From Agrobacterium tumefaciens (GTDB taxonomy: Bacteria; Pseudomonadota; Alphaproteobacteria; Rhizobiales; Rhizobiaceae): DNA of 64,000 nucleotides. Positions 18,750 through 27,889 of this stretch are shown piece after piece. Under the pieces are notes generated by a model, which was given only the letters and a program-made list of their open reading frames with translations, ran no database searches and was not told the DNA's origin. The stretch is taken from the NCBI GenBank assembly GCA_025559845.1, contig CP048470.1:1907001-1971000 (forward strand), in the 5' to 3' direction. Made by a program: the position numbers and the translations under genes. The number at the start of each line of letters is the position of its first letter. Within the stretch, counting starts at the first letter, position 1.

Positions 18750-19649
18750 ATGAGACGTTACCTTCCTTCTTTGGCATCCCTGCATGCCTTCGAAGCTGCC
18801 GCACGGTACATGAATTTCACCAAGGCAGCCGATGATCTTGGTCTGACACAAAGTGGAATCAGCAAGCAGATACAGAACCTTGAGGAGTTTCTCGGTGTCA
18901 CTCTTTTTCATCGTTCCGGCCCTCGGCTTGTGCTGACGGAACTTGGCGCCAACTACTATCGTGACGTTGCACTGACGCTCGACAGGTTGCAGGAAATTTC
19001 AATCGATGCCGTGCGAGGACGCACGGTAGACAGCTCACTCATGATCGGCACGCACCCGACCTTTGCCGCACGCTGGTTACCGGAACGGCTATCATCGTTC
19101 ATCGAGGCTCATTGCGACATCCCGTTGGAGATCACGACAACAACCCCCGCTATGGATTTCGAGACCACTCGGTTGGACGTGACCGTTCTTCGTGGGGCTG
19201 GCACGTGGCTTCATGCCCGAGCGATCGAACTGTTTCCGGAAACCTTGGCGGTCGTTGCGTCGCCACGCCTCATTCCGTTCGGGCAGAAGCTGCAACCGCT
19301 GGAATTTTCGAACTATCCGATGCTGCAAAACGCTGGCCGGCCGAGCCTATGGCTGAATTGGCTGAGGCTCGCCGGACTGTCCTATAGCGGCAGAATTCAA
19401 GGCACGCGGTTTTCAAATCACGAGATGATTATCAACGCGGCCCTTAACGGTATCGGCATCGCAGTGGTACCAACGTTCTATGTCGAGCGCGAACTGGAAA
19501 GCAAAGCGCTTCATATGCCTTTCGGAGAACCGATCCGGTCGGATGACTCCTATTTCGTGGTTTACCCCGAACGAAAGGCCCACAACGCCAACATCATCCT
19601 CTTTCGGGATTGGCTTCTTCGCCAAACGAAGAAGCCGGCACACAAATAG
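18750..19649 (+). CDS. LysR family regulator (GcvA-like) of the divergent amino-acid operon
   Basis: A 299-residue regulator with the GcvA-type start LPSLASLHAFEAAARYMNFTKAADDLGLTQSGISKQI, including the helix-turn-helix at about 20-40, followed by the effector domain (GTHPTFAARWLPERLSSF). ATG 18750 is preceded by GGGGGAA. It is divergent from the solute-binding protein gene, and the palindrome lies between. Likely controls uptake and catabolism of the operon's substrate; the inducer is unknown. Confidence 0.9.
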   Translation: MRRYLPSLASLHAFEAAARYMNFTKAADDLGLTQSGISKQIQNLEEFLGVTLFHRSGPRLVLTELGANYYRDVALTLDRLQEISIDAVRGRTVDSSLMIGTHPTFAARWLPERLSSFIEAHCDIPLEITTTTPAMDFETTRLDVTVLRGAGTWLHARAIELFPETLAVVASPRLIPFGQKLQPLEFSNYPMLQNAGRPSLWLNWLRLAGLSYSGRIQGTRFSNHEMIINAALNGIGIAVVPTFYVERELESKALHMPFGEPIRSDDSYFVVYPERKAHNANIILFRDWLLRQTKKPAHK

Positions 19650-19821
19650 CGTTTTTGTAACGCGGGCAAGGGCCGGTTGATGCTTGAATTCAAGCTCGGA
19701 GCAATGATTGTCTGCGCCGCGGCAGCAAAAGACCTCACTGCAAATTGTTCGCTCCGTCTGAAAACCCGACAAAGATTTTCTCTCTTTCGGCAGGCAATCG
19801 GAAATTGCGCCCTTCATTGTC

Positions 19822-19844
19822 TATAAAATAAGTAGACTAATAAG
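19822..19844 (+). promoter_or_regulatory. TATAAAAT-N3-TAGA motif before the flavin monooxygenase operon
   Basis: TATAAAAT, AAG, TAGA, then CTAATAAG, ending 30 bases before the chosen start. GTCTA...TAGAC arms (19819-19823 and 19833-19837) frame the left part. Nearly the same string stands before the convergent operon (38341-38363, minus strand): 17 of the 23 positions agree. It may be a shared promoter or operator; inferred. Confidence 0.45.
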
Positions 19845-19874
19845 CGCATGATCGAAACTGCCAGCGAGGCGACG

Positions 19875-20867
19875 ATGTATGCATTGAGTCTGCTCGATAA
19901 GAGCCCGATCTCTTCAGAGGAAAATGCCGTCACGGCACTTTCCAATACGGTCAAGCTCGCAAGACGAGCGGAAGAGCTGGGTTATCGGCGGTTCTGGGTT
20001 GCAGAACATCATGGAAGCTCCGCCCTTGCGAGTTCGGCGCCTGAAGTGCTGATCGCCTGGATTTTGTCGAACACGTCTCGTATTCGCGTCGGTTCGGGCG
20101 GCATCATGCTGCAGCACTACAGTCCCTACAAAGTAGCAGAAGTGTTCAACGTGCTCTCGTCGCTGGCTCCGGGTCGTGTTGATCTCGGTGTAGGCAAGGC
20201 GCCAGGCGGATTGCCGCAATCGACGGCGGCCTTGCAAACGTATCATTCTTCCAAACCGGATTTTAATCAGCAGCTTGCTGATCTGCAGACATTTCTGGCC
20301 CATTCGCTGGATGCTGACAGATCAGTCGGGGCTTTTCCCGGTCCGCAGCCTCTGGTGGCTGCCGAGCGGTTTTTGCTCGGCGCAAGCCCGGACAGTGCCC
20401 GGCTTGCCGCAGCGCAGGGATGGGATTTCGTCTTTGCAGGGCATCTGAATGGCGATCCCGAAAATCTGAGGCTTAGTCTCGAAGACTATCGTGGCAAGAG
20501 TGGCGGCAAGGCGCCCATTTTGGCGCTGTCCGCCTATGCGTCCGAAAACGCTGCTGATGCGGCGGCGCTTGTTGGCGAACTGAAGGTGTTCAAGGTTTTC
20601 CTTGAAAACGGCCAATCAGCCAGCTTGGGCAGCCACGAACAGGCCGAAGAATTTGCAAGACAGGCCGGCTCAAGGGATTTCCGCATCGAGGAGCGCAAGC
20701 CGAGCGTACTGCATGGCACGCCGGATAGCATTCACGCGGAGCTGTCGCGACTTTCAGCGCTCTACCAGATCGAGGAATTCATTCTCGAGCCGCCGCCCGT
20801 CGGCGCCAACCGGCGGCTTGCATCCATAGAGCTTCTGGCTCGCCACCCCCTATCCGCGGCAGCGTAA
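19875..20867 (+). CDS. MsnO8/CmoO-like LLM-class flavin-dependent oxidoreductase
   Basis: A 330-residue bacterial-luciferase-like TIM-barrel enzyme. N-terminal [11 protein letters not shown], then [26 protein letters not shown] and [16 protein letters not shown] define the MsnO8-type subgroup, to which Bacillus YtmO/CmoO also belongs by my recollection. A longer frame starts at 19848, but GAGG five bases before ATG 19875 and the family N-terminus favour the shorter form. It would use reduced flavin supplied by a separate reductase, and none is encoded nearby. First gene of the operon. Confidence 0.87.
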   Translation: MYALSLLDKSPISSEENAVTALSNTVKLARRAEELGYRRFWVAEHHGSSALASSAPEVLIAWILSNTSRIRVGSGGIMLQHYSPYKVAEVFNVLSSLAPGRVDLGVGKAPGGLPQSTAALQTYHSSKPDFNQQLADLQTFLAHSLDADRSVGAFPGPQPLVAAERFLLGASPDSARLAAAQGWDFVFAGHLNGDPENLRLSLEDYRGKSGGKAPILALSAYASENAADAAALVGELKVFKVFLENGQSASLGSHEQAEEFARQAGSRDFRIEERKPSVLHGTPDSIHAELSRLSALYQIEEFILEPPPVGANRRLASIELLARHPLSAAA

Positions 20868-20886
20868 CGTCTTGAGGAGATATCCT

Positions 20887-22224
20887 ATGGCAAATAAGAT
20901 CAAGTTCGGCATCATGTTGCAGGGCGCCGGTGGTCACATGAACGCCTGGAGGCATCCAAGCAGTCCGGTTGACGCCAGCGTCAATCTCGACTTCTTCAAG
21001 ACCATAGCTCTGAAGGCGGAAGCCGCCGGTATCGCATTCGCCTTCGTGGCAGACGGGCTCTATATCAACGAGAAATCGATCCCGCATTTCCTCAACCGTT
21101 TCGAGCCTCTGACGATCCTTTCAGCTCTTGCAACGGTGACGAACAGAATAGGGCTCGCAGGCACCGTCTCCACCTCGTACAGCGACCCCTTTACGATCGC
21201 CCGGCAGTTCGCATCACTGGATCTCATCAGCTGTGGACGTGGCGGCTGGAATGCGGTCACGACGCCACTTGAGGGGACCGCCAAAAACTACAGCCGAAAC
21301 CATCCGGAACACGCGCTCCGATACGAGATTGCCGACGAGTATCTTGAGGTCGTCAAAGGGCTCTGGGACAGTTGGGATGATGACGCATTCACGCGCAACC
21401 GTGACAGCGGGCAGTTCTTCGATCGTGAAAAATTGCACACGCTCGGTCACAAAGGGCGCTTCTTTCAGGTTGAAGGCCCGCTCAATATCCAGCGCTCAGC
21501 ACAGGGGCAGCCGGTGATCTTTCAGGCGGGGTCGTCAGATGCGGGCGTAGGGCTTGCCGGCAAACATGCCGATGCCGTCTTCACAAATGGCGTTTCGCTC
21601 GAGGACAACCAGACCTTTTCACGACGGGTCAAACAGGCTGCAGTCGCCCAGGGACGGTCCGCCGACCACGTCAAGATTTTTCCCGGCATTGGGCCGATCG
21701 TGGGCCGGACACAGGCAGAAGCCGAAGAAAAATACAACGTGATCCGCAATCTGATTTCGATAGATGAAGCGCTCGCCTATCTCGGTCGCTTCTTCGATCA
21801 TCATGACTTCAGTGCCTATGATCTCGATGCGCCTTTTCCCGAGCTTGGCGACATCGGCAAAAACAGCTTTCGCTCCACCACCGACCGCATCAAGCGTGTT
21901 GCGAAGGAACAGGGACAGACCTTGCGGGAAGCGGCGCTTGGTGCGGCGACACCGCGCGAAGGTTTTGTCGGCACACCTGACGCGGTGGCCACAAAGCTCA
22001 TCGAGTGGTTCGATAGCGGCGCGGCTGATGGCTTCATCCTCGGCTTTCCTGTTATTGCCGAGGGCTTTGATGATTTTGCCCGCCATGTTTTGCCGATCCT
22101 TGAGGAGCGCGGTTATTTCGACCCGGAGCTGAGGGGAGTAACCCTGCGGGAAAACCTCGATCTTCCCTACCGCCAAAGCGTTTATGCAGGCGTCGACGAC
22201 GAGGCGGAGAAGGCCCACGCATAA
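20887..22224 (+). CDS. NtaA/SnaA/DszA-family flavin monooxygenase (CmoJ/YtnJ-like)
   Basis: A 445-residue two-component monooxygenase. [24 protein letters not shown] opens it, followed by FAFVADGLY and [14 protein letters not shown] segments, the [15 protein letters not shown] motif and a C-terminal [25 protein letters not shown], all hallmarks of the NtaA/SnaA/DszA group. ATG 20887 sits behind GAGGAG. It follows the first flavin enzyme by 19 bases. Group members cleave N-C or S-C bonds of xenobiotics; Bacillus YtnJ of similar length (about 440) oxidises S-substituted N-acetylcysteines. Confidence 0.9.
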   Translation: MANKIKFGIMLQGAGGHMNAWRHPSSPVDASVNLDFFKTIALKAEAAGIAFAFVADGLYINEKSIPHFLNRFEPLTILSALATVTNRIGLAGTVSTSYSDPFTIARQFASLDLISCGRGGWNAVTTPLEGTAKNYSRNHPEHALRYEIADEYLEVVKGLWDSWDDDAFTRNRDSGQFFDREKLHTLGHKGRFFQVEGPLNIQRSAQGQPVIFQAGSSDAGVGLAGKHADAVFTNGVSLEDNQTFSRRVKQAAVAQGRSADHVKIFPGIGPIVGRTQAEAEEKYNVIRNLISIDEALAYLGRFFDHHDFSAYDLDAPFPELGDIGKNSFRSTTDRIKRVAKEQGQTLREAALGAATPREGFVGTPDAVATKLIEWFDSGAADGFILGFPVIAEGFDDFARHVLPILEERGYFDPELRGVTLRENLDLPYRQSVYAGVDDEAEKAHA

Positions 22225-22287
22225 CGATCGGAACAGGTGAAACACCCGGCCGAGATCGGCTGAAGCCAACCTTCGGAAAGTAAAATC

Positions 22288-23475
22288 ATGAACATCCATA
22301 TTGACGGCGCGCGTCATCGCGACGACGCCGAACGGACAATCCATGCCTTCATCAGCGAGTTGGTGACGATCCGTCGGGACCTCCATCAGTATCCGGAGCT
22401 TTCCTTTCACGAGGGGCGGACCGCAGGCATCATCGCCAAATATCTTCTGTCCTACGGTTACGAGGTGACGGAGGGTGTCGGCGGCTATGGCGTCGTCGCC
22501 ACCCTCAGGCGGGGGAATGGCGATAAACGGATCGGGATCCGTGCTGACATCGATGCATTGCCAATCGAGGAAGCCACAGACCTTGCTTATTCCAGCCGCA
22601 ATCCGCGCGTCATGCATGCCTGCGGTCACGATGGACATACTGCCATTTTGCTCGGTGCTGCACGCTACCTAGCCGAACACGGGCGCTTTTCCGGCACATT
22701 GACGCTGATTTTCCAGCCTGCCGAAGAAGTGGGTGCAGGCGCGAAGAAGATGATCGAGGACCGCCTGTTTGAGCGTTTTCCGGTCGATGCGATCTTCGGT
22801 CTGCATAACTGGCCGGGGGTCAAGGCAGGACAGTTCGGCTTTGTCGAGGGACCAGCCATGGCCTCGGTCGATCAGGCTTTGATCCGTATCATTGGTCAAG
22901 GTGGGCATGGTGCCTCACCACACGAAACGGTCGATCCCGTCCTTGCCTCCGCATCCTTCATCACTGCGTTGCAGAGCATCGTTGCCCGCAATGTCGATCC
23001 ACTAGAAATGGCGGTGCTGACGGTGGGCTCCATTCACGGGGGCTCTGCCTCGAATGTCATTCCTGACAGTGTCGAACTGAAGCTCACGGCGCGAGCCTAT
23101 TCTCCGGCCGTCCGCGACAGGCTGGAACAGCGAGTGCCGGCGCTCGCCCGCGCCCAGGCTGAAAGCTTCGGCGCGGAGGCGGATGTGCAATATCGCCGCG
23201 GATTCCCTCCGGTGATCAACCACAGCGAGCAGACCCGTTTAGCGCGAGGCGTGGCAGAGGCCGTTTTTCCCGCTGAACAGGTTGCTGGCGATTTCCGGCC
23301 CCGCACGGCGAGTGAGGATTTCGCCTACATGCTTCAACAGCGACCGGGCTCCTATCTCTTTGTCGGTAATGGCGAAAGTGCCCCGCTACACAGCCCACTT
23401 TACGACTTCAACGACGACATTATCGCACCGGGCGCACTTTATTGGGCCCGTCTTGCCGAGACCTTCCTTTCATGA
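22288..23475 (+). CDS. M20 family amidohydrolase/deacylase (HipO/SndA-like)
   Basis: A 395-residue metal-dependent aminoacylase. It has the M20D pattern DLHQYPELSFHE at 31-42, GIRADIDALPI near 83-92, HACGHDGHTA with C112 and H114, the catalytic/metal pair E146-E147, GLHNWPG with H173, and a dimerisation domain in the middle. Such enzymes hydrolyse N-acetyl or N-benzoyl amino acids. In this operon it would deacetylate an N-acetylated S-substituted cysteine (inference from the Bacillus model). Confidence 0.93.
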   Translation: MNIHIDGARHRDDAERTIHAFISELVTIRRDLHQYPELSFHEGRTAGIIAKYLLSYGYEVTEGVGGYGVVATLRRGNGDKRIGIRADIDALPIEEATDLAYSSRNPRVMHACGHDGHTAILLGAARYLAEHGRFSGTLTLIFQPAEEVGAGAKKMIEDRLFERFPVDAIFGLHNWPGVKAGQFGFVEGPAMASVDQALIRIIGQGGHGASPHETVDPVLASASFITALQSIVARNVDPLEMAVLTVGSIHGGSASNVIPDSVELKLTARAYSPAVRDRLEQRVPALARAQAESFGAEADVQYRRGFPPVINHSEQTRLARGVAEAVFPAEQVAGDFRPRTASEDFAYMLQQRPGSYLFVGNGESAPLHSPLYDFNDDIIAPGALYWARLAETFLS

Positions 23476-23501
23476 CCGAACGAACCCGAGGAGTAAGCCA
23501 C

Positions 23502-24041
23502 GTGAGTGATCGCTTTTATTACACGACACCCCTCGATCCACTGGCGCGGCCACTGATCGAGGAACTGACGTTCGAATACGATTCCCGATACGGCAGTTTT
23601 TATGATGCCGAAGGCGCGACGAAGGAGATGAACCGTTTCGCGCCGGAAGTCTTTGCGCCGCCGCACGGCAACTTTGTACTGGTCTTACGCCACGGGAAGG
23701 CAATTGCCGGTGGCGCCTTCATGCGACACGAAGATCACGGAACGTCCGAAGTCAAACGCGTCTGGACACATTCAGGCTATCGCCGCCAGGGGTTGGCAAA
23801 ACGCGTTCTCGCCGAACTTGAAGAACAGGCTCTGCGACAGGGGTATTCGCGCATTTATCTGACCACTGGATTTCGTCAGCCAGAGGCGGTCGGCCTTTAT
23901 CTGACCAATGGTTACACGGCGCTTTTCGACACCAGTGCGGATCCTGAAACCATCCGCAAGCTGCCTTTCGAAAAGTATCTCTCGGCAAGCCACTTCGTTA
24001 CGAGCACGGCGAGCCAAATATCTCCCCGGCATGACATTTGA
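23502..24041 (+). CDS. GNAT N-acetyltransferase (SnaA/YtmI-like)
   Basis: A 179-residue acetyl-CoA-dependent acetyltransferase with the motif A loop [22 protein letters not shown] and the C-terminal [13 protein letters not shown]. Start: GTG at 23502 behind GAGGAG gives [22 protein letters not shown]; an ATG at 23472 overlapping the deacylase stop (ATGA) is the alternative. Pairing of an acetylase and a deacetylase in one operon is the hallmark of N-acetyl protected cysteine salvage. Length equals that of YtmI (about 178). Confidence 0.87.
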   Translation: MSDRFYYTTPLDPLARPLIEELTFEYDSRYGSFYDAEGATKEMNRFAPEVFAPPHGNFVLVLRHGKAIAGGAFMRHEDHGTSEVKRVWTHSGYRRQGLAKRVLAELEEQALRQGYSRIYLTTGFRQPEAVGLYLTNGYTALFDTSADPETIRKLPFEKYLSASHFVTSTASQISPRHDI

Positions 24042-24051
24042 GGAGATCATA

Positions 24052-25854
24052 ATGACGATCTCGACGGATTTTCACGAGGTGCAGGCAACGGGCCAGTCGG
24101 CAGCGGTAAAGCGGGGTGACTACTCCCATTACCGGATCGTTCCGGCGCGCTATCCCGCCCGCACAGTCGGAACGATTTTCGCTCTCCTGGTCATTGCTGC
24201 TACATTGCACTCTGTTCTGGGCAATCCGCGCTGGGGCTGGGATGTGTTCGCTGAATGGTTTTTTGCCGAACCGGTTCTGGTGGGCCTTGGCCGCACGCTT
24301 TTACTGACTGCACTCGGTGCCCTTTTCGGCTTCATTCTCGGAACGGGCCTTGCCCTTGCCCGGGTTTCACGCTCGCCGCTTCTGGTCGGCGTATCCTGGA
24401 CCTATATCTGGATATTCCGATCTATCCCATTGATCGTACTGCTCCTGATCCTCAACAATCTCGGTTATCTGTATGAAACGATTACCGTTGGGGTGCCCTA
24501 TACCGGTGTAAACTTTTTCAGTTGGAATACGACGCAACTGATCACTCCCTTTGCCGCTGCTGTGCTTGGTTTGACACTCAATCAAGCTGCCTTTGCATCG
24601 GAAATCATTCGTGGCGGGATCCTTTCCGTTGACCAGGGGCAATTGGAAGCGGCCTCTGCGCTCGGTTTGCCGCGTCACCGCCAGGCATCGCGGATCGTCT
24701 TGCCGCAGGCTATGCGTTCGATCCTGCCGACGGCCTTCAACGACATCATTGGTCTGGCCAAGGGTACGTCACAGGTCTACATCCTGGCATTGCCGGAGTT
24801 GTTCTACACAATCCAGATCATCTATCGCCGAAATCTGGAGGTCATCCCTCTGCTGATGGTGGCAACCGTCTGGTATCTCGTCATTCTCACAGTCCTGTCC
24901 ATCGTTCAGCATTACATCGAACGGCACTATGCGCGGGGTGCGCTGCGCAACCCTCCACCGTCGATTTTCTCTGCTCTCTATCGAACGATCGTGCCTGCCA
25001 GAACAGCGGCATCCGTCACAGACGATGAGCCAGTGATCAGGACACCCGCCAAGACGACCGTCTCGGGTCCCAAGTCCAGCCCGCTTCACACACGCGGCGG
25101 CGAGGTGACGATCCACGGCGTTTCCAAAAGTTTTGGTCAGCTCAAGGTTCTGGATGACGTGTCTCTGCGTATTCCAGTTGGCAGCGTAACGACCATTCTT
25201 GGTCAGTCAGGGTCGGGTAAATCCACCTTGCTGCGCACCATCAATCACCTCGAACGCGTCGATGACGGCTTCATTGCAATCGATGGTGAACTGATTGGCT
25301 ACAGGCAGGACGGCGAGACGCTCTACGAACTCAAGGAGAAGGACATTCTGAAGCGACGTGTCGAGGTCGGCATGGTGTTCCAGAATTTCAATCTTTTCCC
25401 GCATTTGACCGCCCTGGAAAATCTCGTCGAGGCACCGATCACCGTACGTGGAATTTCGCGTGAGCAGGCAGAAGCAGAAGCACGGGATCTGCTCGCTCGC
25501 GTTGGACTGGCGGAGAAGGCACATGCCTATCCCCGCCAGCTTTCCGGTGGCCAGCAGCAACGTGTGGCCATCGCCCGCGCACTCGCCCTCAAGCCCAAGG
25601 TTTTGTTGTTCGATGAGCCAACGTCGGCACTCGATCCGGAACTGGTCGGCGAAGTGCTCGACGTCATTAAGGAACTCGCCCGTTCCGGCGCGACGCTGGT
25701 GATCGTCACCCATGAAATCGGCTTTGCCCGTGAAGTCTCCGATCAGGTGGTCTTCATGGAACAAGGCCGCATCCTTGAAACCGGTACGCCGGACAAGGTC
25801 TTCAGCCGGCCGGACCATCCGCGCACGGCTGCCTTCCTCGCCAAAGTCCTCTAA
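24052..25854 (+). CDS. Fused amino acid ABC transporter permease-ATPase
   Basis: 600 residues. Residues 1-300 form a HisM/TcyL-type permease (helices from ~40, EAA loop [22 protein letters not shown] near 199-220). A 40-residue Pro/Thr-rich linker follows. Residues 350-600 form a complete ATPase: Walker [10 protein letters not shown] 384-392, Q-loop [14 protein letters not shown] 497-501, Walker B VLLFDEP 517-523 and H-loop VTHEIGFA. No stop or shift separates the parts. ATG 24052 follows GAGGAG. A dimer would supply both permeases and both ATPases. The two binding proteins downstream complete the importer. Confidence 0.93.
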   Translation: MTISTDFHEVQATGQSAAVKRGDYSHYRIVPARYPARTVGTIFALLVIAATLHSVLGNPRWGWDVFAEWFFAEPVLVGLGRTLLLTALGALFGFILGTGLALARVSRSPLLVGVSWTYIWIFRSIPLIVLLLILNNLGYLYETITVGVPYTGVNFFSWNTTQLITPFAAAVLGLTLNQAAFASEIIRGGILSVDQGQLEAASALGLPRHRQASRIVLPQAMRSILPTAFNDIIGLAKGTSQVYILALPELFYTIQIIYRRNLEVIPLLMVATVWYLVILTVLSIVQHYIERHYARGALRNPPPSIFSALYRTIVPARTAASVTDDEPVIRTPAKTTVSGPKSSPLHTRGGEVTIHGVSKSFGQLKVLDDVSLRIPVGSVTTILGQSGSGKSTLLRTINHLERVDDGFIAIDGELIGYRQDGETLYELKEKDILKRRVEVGMVFQNFNLFPHLTALENLVEAPITVRGISREQAEAEARDLLARVGLAEKAHAYPRQLSGGQQQRVAIARALALKPKVLLFDEPTSALDPELVGEVLDVIKELARSGATLVIVTHEIGFAREVSDQVVFMEQGRILETGTPDKVFSRPDHPRTAAFLAKVL

Positions 25855-25873
25855 CAATAAGGAAACACCCAGA

Positions 25874-26818
25874 ATGTCTTACACACAAAAACTTCTTGGC
25901 ATTGCCACGGGCGGCTTCCTGTCGCTTGCAGCGCTGGCGTCCCTCTCGTCGTCCGCCCAAGCGCAAGCGCCTGATCTTTCTCCGGAGCAGAAGGATCGTA
26001 TCCGCGCGGAAAAGGTGGAGGCGGCTGCCAAGCTCGTCCCTGACAATTTCAAGCTCGTCACACCGGGCAAACTGACGGTCGCATCCATTCCCGGACGACT
26101 GCCCTTTGCAGTCTATGCAAGTGACAACAAAACCCCCGTCGGAAGTGAACCGGATATCGCCCAGCTTGTTGCTGACAGTCTGGGGCTGGAGCTGGAACTG
26201 GTGCCGATTGCCTGGGCCGATTGGCCGCTTGGTGTCACATCAGGTCGTTTCGACGCTGCGATCCACAATATTACCGTGACCGAGGAGAGAAAGCAGAAAT
26301 TCGATTTCTCGACGTACCGCACCGACCTTATCGGCTTTTATGTGCCGCTTAACAGCAAGGTGCAAAGCATCTCCAAACCTGAAGACGTTGCAGGCCTGAA
26401 GGTCATCGTTTCTTCCGGCACCAATCAGGAGCAGATCCTGCTGCGCTGGATCGAAGCCAACAAGGCCAAAGGACTGCCGGCAAGCGAGGTTCAATATTAT
26501 GACGACGAGGCTGTTCTCGATGTTGCCTTGCAGTCGGGACGAGCCGACGCGTATCTCGGTCCGAATGCGACCTCTGCCTATAAGGCTGCACAGGAAAATA
26601 AGACCAGGCAGGTCGGGACGTTCTCCGGTGGATGGCCGGAAACGGCTGAAATCGCCGTCGCGACGAAAAAGGACTCCGGGATCGCCGAGGCGATTACCAC
26701 TGCACTGAACGCGCAGATCGAAAATGGCAATTATGCCAAGGCGCTGGCTCGCTGGAACCTCTCGGCAGAGGCCATCAAGCAGTCGCGGACGAACCCACAG
26801 GGATTGCCGAAGAGCTGA
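25874..26818 (+). CDS. ABC transporter substrate-binding protein, paralogue 1
   Basis: A 314-residue family-3 solute-binding protein with a Sec leader (MSYTQKLLGIATGGFLSLAALASLSSSAQAQA). The mature protein starts with an unusual helical-looking extension (DLSPEQKDRIRAEKVEAAAKL) before the usual PGKLTVA strand. Ligand-lobe motifs are VPIAWADWPLGVTSGRFDAAIHNITVTEER and KFDFSTYR. Start fixed at 25874 with AAGGAAA upstream. Homologous along its whole length to the next binding protein, sharing the same C-terminal GLPKS. Probably the more expressed copy, given the hairpin after it. Confidence 0.92.
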   Translation: MSYTQKLLGIATGGFLSLAALASLSSSAQAQAPDLSPEQKDRIRAEKVEAAAKLVPDNFKLVTPGKLTVASIPGRLPFAVYASDNKTPVGSEPDIAQLVADSLGLELELVPIAWADWPLGVTSGRFDAAIHNITVTEERKQKFDFSTYRTDLIGFYVPLNSKVQSISKPEDVAGLKVIVSSGTNQEQILLRWIEANKAKGLPASEVQYYDDEAVLDVALQSGRADAYLGPNATSAYKAAQENKTRQVGTFSGGWPETAEIAVATKKDSGIAEAITTALNAQIENGNYAKALARWNLSAEAIKQSRTNPQGLPKS

Positions 26819-26851
26819 TGAATTCTGCCGCTGTCAAAGCGCAGGGCGAAA

Positions 26852-26882
26852 GGAGCGTGGGCTGTTCGCCGGCCCGTGCTCC
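26852..26882 (+). promoter_or_regulatory. Intercistronic RNA hairpin between the two binding-protein genes
   Basis: GGAGCGTGGGC (26852-26862) pairs with GCCCGTGCTCC (26872-26882) over 11 bp, including two G-U pairs, around a 9-base loop. No T run follows, so it is not a classical terminator. Such hairpins after binding-protein genes stabilise the upstream message and lower downstream expression (known of mal-type operons; inferred here). Confidence 0.6.
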
Positions 26883-26908
26883 AAATATTCTCAACCGGAT
26901 TTAACAGA

Positions 26909-27850
26909 ATGACGATCATCAGAAAAGTCGGCCGTGCAATTCGTGCCGGTCTCCTAATGTTACCGCTATTGACGGTCAGTGCCCCTGCCGCAGACGACAT
27001 CTTCGATCTTTCTCCGGAGCAAAACGGACGGGTACGGGCAGAAAAGGACGAAGCTGCAATTGCCGCGATCGCAAATGAGTTCAAGTTTGTGACACCCGGC
27101 AAGTTTACCGTCGCCATATCGCCAGGGGGGCCGCCGCTCGCCACCTATGCAACCGACGCCAAGACCGTGGTCGGTGCCGATCCGGATTACGCTTTGGCCG
27201 TTGCCGACAGTCTCGGCCTTCAGCTCGAGCTCGTTCCTGTCGCTTGGGCTGACTGGCCACTTGGCCTCGCGTCGGGAAAATATGACGCAGTGATATCCAA
27301 TGTCGGTGTGACCGAACTGCGCAAGGAGAAATTCGACTTCTCGACCTACAGGCAAGGCCTCCACGGCTTTTTCGTGAAGGCCGACAGCCCGATCAAGGAA
27401 ATCAAGGAGCCGAAGGATGCCGCGGGGTTGCGGATTACGGTCGGCGCCAGCACCAATCAGGAGCGTATCCTGTTGAAGTGGAGCGACCAGAACGTCGCCG
27501 CGGGGCTGAAGCCTATCGAGTTGCAGTATCATGATGACGAAGCGGCGCGTGTGGTCGCGCTGCAAGCCGGCCGCGTCGACGTTATCGTCCAACCGCACGC
27601 ACAGCTGGTCTACATCGCAGCGCGCGACAAGAGCATCAAGCGTGTTGGTACGCTCTCCGCCGGCTGGCCGGAAAGGTCGGACGTGGCGATTGCAACCCGC
27701 AAGGGGGCAGGTTTGGCAGACGCGCTGACGCTTTCAACCAACGACCTCATCAGGAGCGGCGCTTATGCCAAGATTCTCGATCGTTGGCAGCTTTCGGAGG
27801 AGGCCTTACCGGAATCACGCACCAATCCGCCAGGCTTGCCCAAAAGCTGA
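26909..27850 (+). CDS. ABC transporter substrate-binding protein, paralogue 2
   Basis: A 313-residue second solute-binding protein, arisen by tandem duplication of its neighbour. It shares FDLSPEQ at the mature N-terminus, the VPVAWADWPLGLASGKYDAVISNVGVTELR core, KFDFSTYR, NQERILLKW and the closing NPPGLPKS. The signal peptide is MTIIRKVGRAIRAGLLMLPLL with a cut near APA. No clear ribosome site precedes ATG 26909, in contrast to paralogue 1. Two binding proteins for one importer parallels TcyJ/TcyK of Bacillus; different ligands are likely. Confidence 0.9.
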   Translation: MTIIRKVGRAIRAGLLMLPLLTVSAPAADDIFDLSPEQNGRVRAEKDEAAIAAIANEFKFVTPGKFTVAISPGGPPLATYATDAKTVVGADPDYALAVADSLGLQLELVPVAWADWPLGLASGKYDAVISNVGVTELRKEKFDFSTYRQGLHGFFVKADSPIKEIKEPKDAAGLRITVGASTNQERILLKWSDQNVAAGLKPIELQYHDDEAARVVALQAGRVDVIVQPHAQLVYIAARDKSIKRVGTLSAGWPERSDVAIATRKGAGLADALTLSTNDLIRSGAYAKILDRWQLSEEALPESRTNPPGLPKS

Positions 27851-27889
27851 AACCCGTCCTTAACCGATAACGGCTGAAAGATCCGAGAC

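Noticed and set aside
21619..22638. 339-codon open frame antisense to the NtaA-type monooxygenase and deacylase genes
   Set aside because: Spans two real genes on the opposite strand and has no recognisable protein features.
24052..25854. Possible frameshifted merge of separate permease and ATPase genes
   Set aside because: The reading frame is continuous, both domains are complete and the linker has sensible composition, so a genuine fusion is the simpler reading.
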